DNA of 64,000 nucleotides from JAEZHK01 sp040768845 (GCA_040768845.1 JAXGME010000003.1:248001-312000), one strand, 5' to 3'. Shown: positions 15,902-23,723, numbered from the stretch's first letter. Made by a program: numbers and translations. The notes: generated by a model from the sequence alone, not told the origin.

Positions 15902-16672
15902 TTACAGGTCCTTGCCTTCCATACGGCGACGGAACGCTGTCAGCTTGTCGGTTGCGGCTTTCTGCTTTTCTTCTTCATCATGGCGCCGCTCATCTGCGAA
16001 GCTCTGCGCGAGTGCTAGGGCCGCTTCAATGGTTTCCCCCGGGCTGTTCGCTGGAGGCCCTGCCCATTTGATAAGAGCATCAAAGGCTTGGTCGTATGCC
16101 GCGCGGATTTTGCGCTGGGCGTCAGCGGGGAGGGCAACCGCTCGCTCAATCTCCGAAATGCCTTTCTGGACGGATGGATTGCGGGCCAATTCACGCGCCA
16201 TGTCCTCCGCCACACAGGAAACCTTGTGGGCGCTAAGGGCTGATAAGTCCACGCCCAGTTCGCGCAGTTCCTGCTTGCTTTCATAGAAGGCCATCCGCTC
16301 AATCTCTCCGATGATGACGGGGAAAGCCTTCTGTTCTATAAACGCGCTGATTGTTGCCCCGGCGGCTGGGTTGTCCTTGGTGAGCTTGCGCAGCGTGTCA
16401 ATGGCCCCGTCAGACAGCCCCGTTTCCTTCACAAGGTCGAAACCCGATGGCCGCATGTTCTCCGAGCGTCCCATAAGGTATTCAACCGAGCAGCCCGTAA
16501 CGCGCGTGAGCTGGTCTAGGTTTTCCACTGTGGGGGTACGATCCCCGCGCTCATAGGCGCGGATTGTCTGGCGAGACATACCCACCACCTGGGCGAAAGC
16601 CTCCTGCGTCGTGCCGATAGCCTCCCTCAAGCTCGTAAGGCGGGCGGCGAAAGTATCCCGGACGTTATCCAT
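15902..16672 (-). CDS. XRE-family (HTH_3) repressor of the element
   Basis: A 256-residue protein with an N-terminal HTH_3 domain (LTSLREAIGTTQEAFAQVVGM with SRQTIRAYERGDRTPTVENL) and a long, largely helical C-terminus of unknown function. No S24-type peptidase Ser/Lys motif is visible, so a RecA-cleaved CI mechanism is not supported. The ATG at 16672 (MDNVRDTF) follows AAAGGGGG; an upstream in-frame ATG lacks one. It is divergent from the excisionase-like gene across a shared control region and upstream of the integrase, the arrangement of an integration/excision switch. Confidence 0.83.
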   Translation of the reverse strand: MDNVRDTFAARLTSLREAIGTTQEAFAQVVGMSRQTIRAYERGDRTPTVENLDQLTRVTGCSVEYLMGRSENMRPSGFDLVKETGLSDGAIDTLRKLTKDNPAAGATISAFIEQKAFPVIIGEIERMAFYESKQELRELGVDLSALSAHKVSCVAEDMARELARNPSVQKGISEIERAVALPADAQRKIRAAYDQAFDALIKWAGPPANSPGETIEAALALAQSFADERRHDEEEKQKAATDKLTAFRRRMEGKDL

Positions 16673-16738
16673 GCAACAGGCCCCCTTTTCATGAATGAAC
16701 AAATTTGTAGCCGAAGAATAGAAATACGATCAAATTAG

Positions 16739-16798
16739 TTGCGTAAAAAACGTGACCGTTGTATGCTGATTGTACCGCACAACTCCGCGCTGTGTCAA
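16739..16798. promoter_or_regulatory. Switch region: face-to-face promoters of repressor and xis
   Basis: Leftward promoter: TTGACA (16793-16798), an 18-bp spacer and TACAAT (16769-16774). Rightward promoter: TTGCGT (16739-16744), a 17-bp spacer and TATGCT (16762-16767). The two overlap head-on, and a GTTGT/ACAAC inverted repeat spans 16758-16783. This is the likely binding region of the XRE protein. Confidence 0.65.
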
Positions 16799-16833
16799 CA
16801 GGTGCCGGAAATAATTTTCTTGGAGGTGTTTTT

Positions 16834-17043
16834 GTGAAATCCGAAGGTTGCTTTTCCGAAAAAGAAGCCCGCGATTATCTGGGCGTTGGGCGCGGCACGA
16901 TGTATCAGCTTGCCCGAAGGGCTGACTTCCCGAGCGTTCGCGTTGGTCGGCGAATTCTGATCCCGAAGGGTGCCCTTGATGAATGGCTTGCGCGAGAGGC
17001 CCAAAAGGGAACTGCGACCGCTTCGACCGCTCATAACGCTTGA
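16834..17043 (+). CDS. Excisionase-like HTH_17 (MerR-type) protein
   Basis: A 69-residue protein, FSEKEARDYLGVGRGTMYQLARRAD followed by PSVRVGRRILIPKGALDEWLA. This is the classic DNA-binding excisionase fold, with a winged helix ending in an LxxWL-type tail. The GTG start is selected because TGGAGGTG lies 6 bases upstream; no ATG fits. It probably directs the integrase toward excision and stands divergent from the repressor. It is followed closely by the DUF3987 gene. Confidence 0.8.
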   Translation: MKSEGCFSEKEARDYLGVGRGTMYQLARRADFPSVRVGRRILIPKGALDEWLAREAQKGTATASTAHNA

Positions 17044-17062
17044 TTGACTGGAGGCGTGCACG

Positions 17063-18838
17063 ATGAAGGAACAGACCGACCGCGCGCCCGCCGCCGACAC
17101 TCCGGCGGCGGCCTCCGCTGCGCAGGTGCGGAGCGCCGGGGGAGACGCGCAGCGCGCGAGGATGGACGCGGACCGCGCGCGGTTCGAGGCGATTATGAAC
17201 GCGCCCGCCGTCCAGGAAGCCGCGCAGCGCGTGCTGGATGATGAGCGGAAGGCGCGCGCGGAGGAGAAGGCCCGCCCGGCGGAGCGCGCCCGGATGGCAT
17301 ACGATCTGAACGTCGGGAGCGGCCTCCGTCCGCTGGAGCTGGCCTCCCCGGACGCCTGGCCGGAGCCGGAAGGGTTTGGGTCTCCGCCTCCGCCGGCATT
17401 CAAGGCTGATTGGGTTAGTGGCCCGGTTGGGGACTTCGCTGCGGCGCTGGCGGAGAATCTGCAATGCCCGGTGGATTTGACGGCTTCGCTGATCTTGGGC
17501 GCTGCCTCCGTCGCCGCTCTTGGAAAGGTCGCCGTTCGCGTTAGGCCTGGCTGGGTCGAAGCCGCGCAGTTGTATGTTGCGGCGGTTCTTGCGCCTGGCG
17601 AGAGAAAATCACCTGCTTTTTCGAGGGTTTTCCGTCCCGTTGCCGAATGGGAGCGGCACACGAACGAAGGCCGCGCGCTGGCCGTCGCACAAAGCCGCGC
17701 GCAGCGGCGCCTGCTTGAAAAGTCGCTTGCGAAGGCAACCGACAAGGGCGATTCCGCTGAAGTTGCCCGCCTGACAAGCGAGTTGGTGGCCTTTCGAGAT
17801 GAAGCGCCTGTAACGTTGACCGTTTCCGATGCGACGGCGGAAGCGTGTGCAGTGCTGGCGGCGGCAAACGGCGGGCGGCTCGCTATCGTTTCAGCAGAGG
17901 CCGGTATCTTGGAAACCGCCGCGGGCCGATACTCAAACGGCACCGGGAATTTCGATTTCTTGTTGGCCGGGTATTCGTCCGAGCCGCTGGCCATTCATCG
18001 AATCGGCCGGGACGCGATCAGGATTCCCAGCATCCGCGTTTCTGTCGTGCTGGCAACGCAGCCGCGCGTGCTGGCGCAGCTTTTCGCTAACCCGGATGCA
18101 ACCGGACGGGGCCTGCCAGCGCGATTCCTGCTTGCCGTTCCGCCGCCGATGGTTGGGTCCCGCAAGATTGACGTTGACGCGGTTCCGCCGGAACTGGATC
18201 GGGCTTATGACGCCGCTATACGGGCGATTCTAGAGGCTCCATACCCCGAACGTCCGCGCGAAATGACGCTGACGCCGGAGGCCGCAGCCGTGTTCCGAGC
18301 ATTCCAGATTGAGCTGGAGGAGCGCCGCAAGGATGATCTGAAAGGTCTATCGGACTGGGGCTGGGCGTCCAAAGTCGATGGCCTGACGCTTCGCATCGCG
18401 GCGACGCTGGCCCTGTTGGAGGACCCGCACATGTCGGAGATCAACGCCTCGCAGCTTCGCCGAGCGGTGAGCATCGCCCGCTGGGCCATCGAGCACGCCC
18501 GCGCAGCGTCTGCGTCTATGCCCGCCGCATCGGGCAGTGAACCAGCGGCTCAAGTCCTTTTGGAGGCGCTGCGCCGGTCGGGGAAGGCCGTCATTTCGAC
18601 GCGCGACGCTCATCGCCTTGTCCAGGGGAAGCGCGCGATGTTTCCGAACGCTGACGCGGTGCGCGCCGCGCTGATGGCACTTGAAAGCCGTGGCTGGGTT
18701 CGCCGCGGCCAATACCCGGAGCGCGGCGAATCCGGGGCCGGTCGCCCGTCTGATCCGTTGTGGATCATCACGCCGCGGCTGAACGATGTGCCTCCAGCGG
18801 CAAAAACGCTTCCCGAACCGGAGGAAGTCACAATATGA
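17063..18838 (+). CDS. DUF3987 protein (phage/plasmid replication-type)
   Basis: The 591-residue protein has a charged, Ala-rich N-terminus (about 80 residues) and a DUF3987 core. LTASLILGAASVAALGKVAVRV, LYVAAVLAPGERKSPAFSRVF (a degenerate P-loop region) and AIVSAEAGILETAAGRYSNGTGN are characteristic. A C-terminal helical part ends in a winged-helix-like segment (VISTRDAHRLVQGKRAMF). DUF3987 proteins are common in phages, satellites and integrative elements near primase functions and are thought to act in replication as helicase-like proteins; the biochemical role is unproven. Its stop overlaps the next start (ATGA). Confidence 0.82.
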   Translation: MKEQTDRAPAADTPAAASAAQVRSAGGDAQRARMDADRARFEAIMNAPAVQEAAQRVLDDERKARAEEKARPAERARMAYDLNVGSGLRPLELASPDAWPEPEGFGSPPPPAFKADWVSGPVGDFAAALAENLQCPVDLTASLILGAASVAALGKVAVRVRPGWVEAAQLYVAAVLAPGERKSPAFSRVFRPVAEWERHTNEGRALAVAQSRAQRRLLEKSLAKATDKGDSAEVARLTSELVAFRDEAPVTLTVSDATAEACAVLAAANGGRLAIVSAEAGILETAAGRYSNGTGNFDFLLAGYSSEPLAIHRIGRDAIRIPSIRVSVVLATQPRVLAQLFANPDATGRGLPARFLLAVPPPMVGSRKIDVDAVPPELDRAYDAAIRAILEAPYPERPREMTLTPEAAAVFRAFQIELEERRKDDLKGLSDWGWASKVDGLTLRIAATLALLEDPHMSEINASQLRRAVSIARWAIEHARAASASMPAASGSEPAAQVLLEALRRSGKAVISTRDAHRLVQGKRAMFPNADAVRAALMALESRGWVRRGQYPERGESGAGRPSDPLWIITPRLNDVPPAAKTLPEPEEVTI

Positions 18839-19269
18839 ACACGGCGGCATGTCTCGACCGTTTGGAGGCGCTGGGCTTCACTTTCCAGCTTGCGCCGGGC
18901 GACGTGGTGCGCGCGGTGCTGCCCGGCGGGATTCCTGCGCCGCCGGAGGCGGCGCCCCTGCTGGAATACCTACGCGCTAACCGAAGCGAATTGGTCAACG
19001 AGCTACGATACCGTGCCCGACCCCGTGCCCCGCTGGCTGGCCGGCAAACGAAGCTGGAGCCTCCAGCGCCGCCGCTGGAGCCGCTACGGCCCGACCCTGA
19101 CAGACCCGACGCCCGGTGCGTGGAGGAGCTACGCGCGGCGCTCGACGCCCTGCTGGAGGATGCGGAGGCGCGCGCGGCAGAGCTGACCGAGGCCGAGGCG
19201 GAGGCGATCAATACGCGGTATCTGGCCCTGTCCGACGCGCTGCGCGCGGCGCAGGAGTGCCCGTTTTGA
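18835..19269 (+). CDS. Small protein coupled to DUF3987
   Basis: The 144-residue protein starts with CLDRLEALGFTFQLAPGDV and LLEYLRANRSELVNELRYR. This pattern is seen in small phage and element proteins and resembles a TubC-type docking fold. The second half is Pro-rich, then acidic and Ala/Glu-rich (likely helical). The ATG overlaps the DUF3987 stop, indicating translational coupling and perhaps partnership. No enzymatic motif is visible. Confidence 0.6.
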   Translation: MNTAACLDRLEALGFTFQLAPGDVVRAVLPGGIPAPPEAAPLLEYLRANRSELVNELRYRARPRAPLAGRQTKLEPPAPPLEPLRPDPDRPDARCVEELRAALDALLEDAEARAAELTEAEAEAINTRYLALSDALRAAQECPF

Positions 19270-19299
19270 TGGAGCCCTTCGACGGCACCCAAAAGGAAA

Positions 19300-19315
19300 G
19301 CCGCCCTCCGGCGGC
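19300..19315 (+). terminator. Short GC hairpin before the sigma-like gene
   Basis: GCCGCC-CTCC-GGCGGC, without a T-run. It may attenuate read-through. Confidence 0.35.
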
Positions 19316-19360
19316 GTGGTGCATGCAAAACCATTATACCACAGTTCGGAGGGGTGTGGA

Positions 19361-20095
19361 ATGCTGGAGCTTGTCCGGGCGATCAAGGCAGGAGACCGGG
19401 CTTTGTTTGGGGCGTTGTGTCAGCGGAATGCCGGGCTGATTGCGGAGGCCGCCCGGCGCTATCGCTGGGCGCTGGAGGCTGACCCGGCGGTTGATTACGA
19501 GGATTTGATGGAGGCCGGCAAGGCCGCTCTGATGGATGCTGTGAGCGCCTGGGAGCCGGATCGGGGCGCGTGGTCCACTGTGGCCCTCTGGCATATCCGG
19601 CGTGCGATGCGCGACGCGCTGGGCCTCCAGCGGGCCGACCGGCGGGAGCGCGCGGGTACCCTGTCGCTGGACGCGCCGCTCTCCGAGGACGCGGACGGCG
19701 GATCGCTCACGCTGGCCGAGGTCACGCCCGACCAGGCCGCGCTGGCGCCGGAGGACGAGGCGCTGTCCGGCGATCTTATCCGGATTGTCCGGGGGGAGGT
19801 TGACGCGCTGCCCACTGACCAGCGCGACGTGGTGCGCCTGGTTGATCTTGAAGGGCTTTCCCTTCTGGTTGCAGCCGAGCGGCTGGGCCTCAGCGTTGCG
19901 GAGGTCCGCGCGCTCAGGGGCAAAGCGCGCCGTGCGCTGCGCTACTCGCGGCAGTTGCGGGCGCTGGAGGATTCGACGCGGTTCCACCAGCATAAGGGCG
20001 TTCGAGCGTTCAACAGCGACTTTACAAGCGTGGTGGAGGAGGCGGTGATCTGGCGCGAAGAACGCCGCGCGACGCTCGACGGCCGGGGGGTATAG
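19361..20095 (+). CDS. Sigma-70-family RNA polymerase sigma-like factor
   Basis: A 244-residue protein. An N-terminal region 2 is visible (LVRAIKAGDRALFGALC, DYEDLMEAGKAALMDAVSAW, then GAWSTVALWHIRRAMRDAL). A C-terminal region 4 HTH reads LPTDQRDVVRLVDLEGLSLL followed by VAAERLGLSVAEVRALRGKA. The ATG at 19361 follows GGAGGGGTG. Mobile elements use such factors to switch on their own late or transfer genes. No matching promoters could be recognised, so the regulon is unknown. Confidence 0.78.
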   Translation: MLELVRAIKAGDRALFGALCQRNAGLIAEAARRYRWALEADPAVDYEDLMEAGKAALMDAVSAWEPDRGAWSTVALWHIRRAMRDALGLQRADRRERAGTLSLDAPLSEDADGGSLTLAEVTPDQAALAPEDEALSGDLIRIVRGEVDALPTDQRDVVRLVDLEGLSLLVAAERLGLSVAEVRALRGKARRALRYSRQLRALEDSTRFHQHKGVRAFNSDFTSVVEEAVIWREERRATLDGRGV

Positions 20096-20277
20096 GGGTC
20101 GAATCTCTGGCGCATAAAGCCCTCGAAGCGTTTGGGAGTGGGGCGCGAACGGTCGGGAAATTTCCAGGGCGGGGGTTCTTTTTGGAGCTAAAAATCGGTC
20201 AGGGCAAAATTCGTAATGGGGAGTGTTTTCCCCTGGTTGGCTGATAGGCCCGAACAAAAGAAAGGAAGTGCTTTATC
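20096..20277. other. Intergenic stretch after the sigma-like gene
   Basis: No gene or clear promoter. It contains short G-runs and ends with GAAAGGAAGTG, the ribosome binding site of the next gene. Confidence 0.5.
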
Positions 20278-20502
20278 ATGAAACCGAATCCGACTGACGT
20301 TTTGACGGTGCCCGCCGTGGCGTTATACCTTGGCATTGAGCAGGACGAGGCGGCGGCGCTCCTCCAGCGCGAGGGCTTCCCGTCAACCGAGGTTGCGCCC
20401 GGTGCGCGCGTCGTGCGGCGCGATCTGCTGGAACTTTGGGTGCTCAAAAACTCGACGGGATACAAGGCTTCGCCAATCGATGCGCTGATAGGAGGTGAAT
20501 GA
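20278..20502 (+). CDS. Small excisionase-like DNA-binding protein
   Basis: The 74-residue protein VLTVPAVALYLGIEQDEAAA, FPSTEVAPGARVVRRDLLELWVL has the layout of an HTH_17 excisionase (helix-turn-helix, wing, then an LLELW-like helix) but only weak consensus. GAAAGGAAGTG precedes the ATG. It is coupled to the following gene by an overlapping region. It may be a second accessory DNA-binding factor of the element. Confidence 0.55.
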   Translation: MKPNPTDVLTVPAVALYLGIEQDEAAALLQREGFPSTEVAPGARVVRRDLLELWVLKNSTGYKASPIDALIGGE

Positions 20503-20504
20503 CT

Positions 20505-20978
20505 ATGCCGGAACTCGATCGGAAGCCAATACAGGCGGCACAGGACACGCCTGACAGCCTCTCGAAGCTCGCCTTTGGGTTGCTCCCCTTCATCACAGGC
20601 CGCGGCTACATGGGCGCGTCGTTCGGCGTGCTGAGCGGCTTCATGGAGGCGCATGGCGTGCCGTGGCGCGGGGAGCTGACGCTCTGCATGGTCTTCAACA
20701 ATAACACGATTTTCTGGAAGGGTTGGAACAGTGTCGCGGCCGGTGCGCTGGCGGAGCTGCATGAGCGGTTCCTAATCAAGATGTACGCTATGACAGACCC
20801 GGATGATCCTATCACGCGCCTTGAATGGCAGAGCGGCTTTCCGTTGCCTCTGGCCAGACAACCGCGGAGGATCTACAGGGCGCCGCGCTTCCTGCCGGTG
20901 CGGTTCTTCGCTGAGGGCTACGAGCCAACAAGGAATGCCGTGGAGGTTGGCGAGGGCTGGACGTGCGGCGGACGCTGA
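20505..20978 (+). CDS. Unknown element protein
   Basis: The 157-residue protein has no recognised motif. The first two thirds are mixed alpha/beta with FGLLPFITGRGYMGASFGVL and TLCMVFNNNTIFWKGW; the C-terminus is Arg/Pro-rich. The second of two nearby ATGs (20505) is preferred because GGAGGTG is 7 bases upstream, whereas the ATG at 20499 would be only 1 base away. Confidence 0.55.
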   Translation: MPELDRKPIQAAQDTPDSLSKLAFGLLPFITGRGYMGASFGVLSGFMEAHGVPWRGELTLCMVFNNNTIFWKGWNSVAAGALAELHERFLIKMYAMTDPDDPITRLEWQSGFPLPLARQPRRIYRAPRFLPVRFFAEGYEPTRNAVEVGEGWTCGGR

Positions 20979-21075
20979 CGCCGGACGCGACAGCTTCTAC
21001 CTGGCTGATTTCCCTCAATAATTCTGCCTTCAGACCTCCCCGTGGCCGTCTGCCCAGACAGGCTTCTTTATAAGG

Positions 21076-21732
21076 TCATATACCCGTTGGCAAATCCAGT
21101 TTAACCAATCCAACATTAGCGGTGAGGCACCACTCTATCATCAATTCTTCTTTGTTTTCTTCTATGTAACTAATCGCTTTTCGAGTTTTTGCAGGACTAC
21201 GAAAAGGGCGCCCATCCAAAATCGTCACCGGGTCAAGGCCAATTCTAATTTCCTTCCCACCATACTTCGCATGAACATGAGGTAGATACATATGAGTCCC
21301 TTCATTTGGTTTTATATTGAACTTCACTCCTTCAATTTCTCCTACGCCTCTACCTCCGCCCCATTGGACGCACCACACAAGAATAATTTCGTTATTGCTA
21401 CCGATAGCATCTAATATTTTAGTCAATTCAACGTTCTTACGGGATGCCTCGTATACTTTATCCGATTGATAAATATGAAGCTCATCTTCTATGTTGTGAC
21501 CTTCGTCGATGAAGTATTCGCAATCGAATCCGCCTTTGGAATTTCTAGTCATCGAGAATGAATTTCCATCAAAATTACTATCGGTTGCTATCATCTTGCA
21601 AAGCTGATAGTATGTAGTCGTTTCGTCGAATCGGTAATAATGGTCTTTGCTTATGTAATCAATGTATTTTTCTGGGCAGTATACATAATCCGATTCGTGC
21701 GGAAGGAACTTTACACAGATTTCTCCGATCAT
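21076..21732 (-). CDS. DUF4160-like protein, possible toxin
   Basis: The 218-residue protein has a C-terminal segment MYLPHVHAKYGGKEIRIGLD followed by VTILDGRPF and an acidic helix, resembling DUF4160, a domain of putative toxin-antitoxin systems. The first 120 residues are an unrecognised Tyr- and Asp-rich region (YVYCPEKYIDYISKDHYYRF). The start overlaps the stop of the upstream ribbon-helix-helix gene in an ATGA, typical of toxin-antitoxin pairs. The gene is clearly AT-rich compared with its neighbours, a sign of recent transfer. Confidence 0.6.
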   Translation of the reverse strand: MIGEICVKFLPHESDYVYCPEKYIDYISKDHYYRFDETTTYYQLCKMIATDSNFDGNSFSMTRNSKGGFDCEYFIDEGHNIEDELHIYQSDKVYEASRKNVELTKILDAIGSNNEIILVWCVQWGGGRGVGEIEGVKFNIKPNEGTHMYLPHVHAKYGGKEIRIGLDPVTILDGRPFRSPAKTRKAISYIEENKEELMIEWCLTANVGLVKLDLPTGI

Positions 21733-21950
21733 AATTCGTCCTCCGATTGCCCCTCCGGCCATTCCTCCAGCCCCATATCGGTCAGTATGGCTCGATTGAC
21801 CATTGCGTTGATGGATTCGCCCTTGCTTTCGGCGTGGGCATGTATGGCGGCTTTCTGACCCTTTGGAACGACAAGTTCAATACGATCATATGTCTTTGCC
21901 TTGTACTTGTTCTTTGCCCTTGTGCTTGACTTCCCCTGCTGATCTTCCAT
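21729..21950 (-). CDS. Ribbon-helix-helix protein, possible antitoxin and autoregulator
   Basis: The 73-residue protein contains YDRIELVVPKGQKAAIHAHA and ESKGESINAMVNRAIL, an Arc/MetJ-type ribbon-helix-helix motif common in antitoxins. The N-terminus is basic and the C-terminus acidic (EEWPEGQSEDEL). The ATG follows TGGAGGTGGGTAC. It is cotranscribed with and overlaps the DUF4160-like gene. Three matching palindromes lie upstream and are its likely operators. Confidence 0.65.
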   Translation of the reverse strand: MEDQQGKSSTRAKNKYKAKTYDRIELVVPKGQKAAIHAHAESKGESINAMVNRAILTDMGLEEWPEGQSEDEL

Positions 21951-22009
21951 GTACCCACCTCCAGATAATGTCGGGCGCCCAGTTGTGGCGCTCCCTCTCC
22001 ACTATCTGC

Positions 22010-22038
22010 ATTATAGTACAAGATGCATACTTCCGCAA
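22010..22038 (-). promoter_or_regulatory. Promoter of the antitoxin/toxin-like pair
   Basis: On the minus strand, TTGCGG (22033-22038), a 17-bp spacer and TATAAT (22010-22015). The first palindrome (22027-22042) covers the -35. Confidence 0.7.
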
Positions 22039-22109
22039 GTATATTTCTGCACAAACATACTTCCGGAAGATTGTTAATCTGGTCAATTGCTATATACTTA
22101 CGGAAGTAT
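22027..22109. promoter_or_regulatory. Array of three 16-bp palindromic operators
   Basis: ATACTTCCGCAAGTAT (22027-22042), ATACTTCCGGAAGATT (22057-22072) and ATACTTACGGAAGTAT (22094-22109) share ATACTTNCGNAAG. The outer two overlap oppositely directed promoters. The spacing is 30 and 37 bases, about three and three and a half helical turns. Confidence 0.78.
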
Positions 22110-22115
22110 TATAAT
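22087..22115 (+). promoter_or_regulatory. Rightward promoter controlled by the operator array
   Basis: TTGCTA (22087-22092), a 17-bp spacer filled by the third palindrome, and TATAAT (22110-22115). It drives the gene at 22237 after a leader of about 115 bases. Confidence 0.7.
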
Positions 22116-22236
22116 TTTGTCCGGAGGTTGAGGGAAGCCAAGAAGCCCAACGGGGATCGGATGCGACGGTAGCGCCAATAAGTCCAGAGGAACGCCGCCC
22201 CGCCCTCAACCCACCAATGCGAAGGAGGTTTCTACC

Positions 22237-22506
22237 ATGTCCCAACAAGAAATCGTCGCCACTGTCACGGAGCTTCAGGAGTTGCGCAGGATGCAGGAAG
22301 AGCTTCAGACGGCCATCGAGGCCGCGCAGGACAGAATCAAAGCGTTCATGGGAGAAAGAGAAGAACTGATGGCCGGGGCCTTCAAGGTCACCTGGAAGCC
22401 CGTCACGAGCGCCCGGCTGGATACCGCAGCCTTGAAGAAGGCTTTGCCCGAAGTCGCGGAGCGGTTCACCAAGATCACCACCGTGCGGCGCTTCTGCGTA
22501 GCGTAA
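22237..22506 (+). CDS. Small coiled-coil phage-type protein
   Basis: The 89-residue protein has an N-terminal coiled coil (TELQELRRMQEELQTAIEAA) and a C-terminal part, KVTWKPVTSARLDTAALKKA ending TTVRRFCVA. This pattern recurs in small proteins of phages and integrative elements (Gp157-like context). GCGAAGGAGGTTTCTACC precedes the ATG. Function unknown; it is the first gene of the rightward operon under the operator array. Confidence 0.6.
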   Translation: MSQQEIVATVTELQELRRMQEELQTAIEAAQDRIKAFMGEREELMAGAFKVTWKPVTSARLDTAALKKALPEVAERFTKITTVRRFCVA

Positions 22507-22627
22507 AAGCCGCCCACCTACCACAGCGACGGCTTTCACCCGATCAACCAAACCCCGAAGGGCTGGAGGCTCAACCACAGTATACCGCCGGGCCTCCAGC
22601 CCGTCAAGCACGAAAGGAGATTGAAAG

Positions 22628-23056
22628 ATGGATTTTGTCAGGCTTTGCGCGACGTTCGCCCTGGATGAGGGCGCGGTGCCTACCTATCAGCACGTCATGA
22701 CGCCGGCCAAGGATGTTCTGCGCCGGAGTGAAGATGCTTACCACCGGGTCGTTGAGGATCTGATTGGCGCCGGGCCGCAGCACTTCGCCGCACGGAGTAC
22801 GCTGGACAATGCGGCGATGGGCGTCGCCGTCGCGTACATGGAGGACGCCTTTCAGAGAGGCATGCAGGCGGGCGCACAGCTCATGCTTGACCTGTTGGGC
22901 AAGCGCCCGACAGCGGAGCAGGAGGCCGCGCAGGAGCGCGTACAAGGGGCGCTGGAGGCGCGCAGACAGACAGGGAATGGAAGACCCGCACAGCCTGACA
23001 GAGGTCGCAGGGGCCGCAGGAGCGGCAGGAAGGGCATGCCGGGCGGTGCTCCGTGA
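22628..23056 (+). CDS. Unknown element protein
   Basis: The 142-residue protein has a helical N-terminal 100 residues (FVRLCATFALDEGAVPTYQH, YMEDAFQRGMQAGAQLMLDL). A basic, Gly/Arg-rich tail (RRGRRSGRKGMPGG) might bind nucleic acid. AAAGGAGATTGAAAG precedes the ATG. No family recognised. Confidence 0.5.
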   Translation: MDFVRLCATFALDEGAVPTYQHVMTPAKDVLRRSEDAYHRVVEDLIGAGPQHFAARSTLDNAAMGVAVAYMEDAFQRGMQAGAQLMLDLLGKRPTAEQEAAQERVQGALEARRQTGNGRPAQPDRGRRGRRSGRKGMPGGAP

Positions 23057-23185
23057 TTTGCGGGGTACCTCTCGATTCGCTAGGCACCGGGCGGCTCACC
23101 GTGCGGAGCCTCCACCCGACAGCGCGCGCCGTGTGCCGCTCGCCGGGGAACGACAGCACACAACCACCGTAGCACAGAGGGGCAG

Positions 23186-23235
23186 GCCGGGGAGGCGAGG
23201 CGCGTTGCACAGCGCCCCCCCCGGCTTTTTGTTGG
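23186..23235 (+). terminator. Probable terminator of the rightward element operon
   Basis: GGCCGGGG and CCCCCCGGC arms enclose a GC-rich loop and are followed by TTTTTG. The long loop lowers certainty. Confidence 0.45.
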
Positions 23236-23260
23236 GTACTCTACTGATAGCAGAAGCGCC

Positions 23261-23289
23261 TTGACAATCCCGCGGCCGCGGTGTACTCT
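23261..23289 (+). promoter_or_regulatory. Orphan promoter in the right end
   Basis: TTGACA (23261-23266), a 17-bp spacer containing the palindrome CCGCGGCCGCGG, and TACTCT (23284-23289). No protein gene follows; a small RNA or transcription through the iterons is possible. Confidence 0.5.
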
Positions 23290-23429
23290 CGCACTGTGAC
23301 GCGATTGAGGCTTGCAGGCCCGGCCGCGCGGCGCGGGTATGGGGCCGGGGTTTCCCCGAGGCCTTTCCCGGTCAGAACATAAGGTGTCGGGGTATAACCC
23401 TGCCCGGAATTCTGTCATTGTCAGGGGGT

Positions 23430-23532
23430 ATTTTGTCATCACGGAGGGGTATTTTGTCACGGTCAAAGAGGGTTTTGTCATTGCCCTTAGGGGTAATTTT
23501 GTCATTTTGTCATTCTGTCACGGGGGGTACGC
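23430..23532 (-). repeat. GACAAAAT-type iterons, right cluster (inverted)
   Basis: Perfect inverted copies of the left-end 29-base unit (here 23430-23458) and 42-base unit (here 23491-23532). The two units keep their left-to-right order although each is inverted, so this is not a simple inverted block. Confidence 0.85.
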
Positions 23533-23665
23533 ATATTCTGTCAACCCACTCTATAAATACATATAAAGTATTAAGATTATTAAAAGAAAATATTATATAA
23601 AGGGAAATGATGTATATTCTCTGGTGGGGAAATCTTGGGGGGGACCGGTATTTTCCGCCTGCGGA

Positions 23666-23723
23666 TTTACCCCAACGGATACCCCAACCAGGGGGGATTT
23701 TACCCCAACAGATACCCCAACCA
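23666..23723 (+). repeat. TACCCCAAC motif pairs, right end
   Basis: Two 25-base units (23666-23690, 23699-23723), each with two TACCCCAAC words 12 bases apart. A single similar unit is at 12880-12904, in the same orientation and about 95 bases from the left repeat. Confidence 0.82.
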
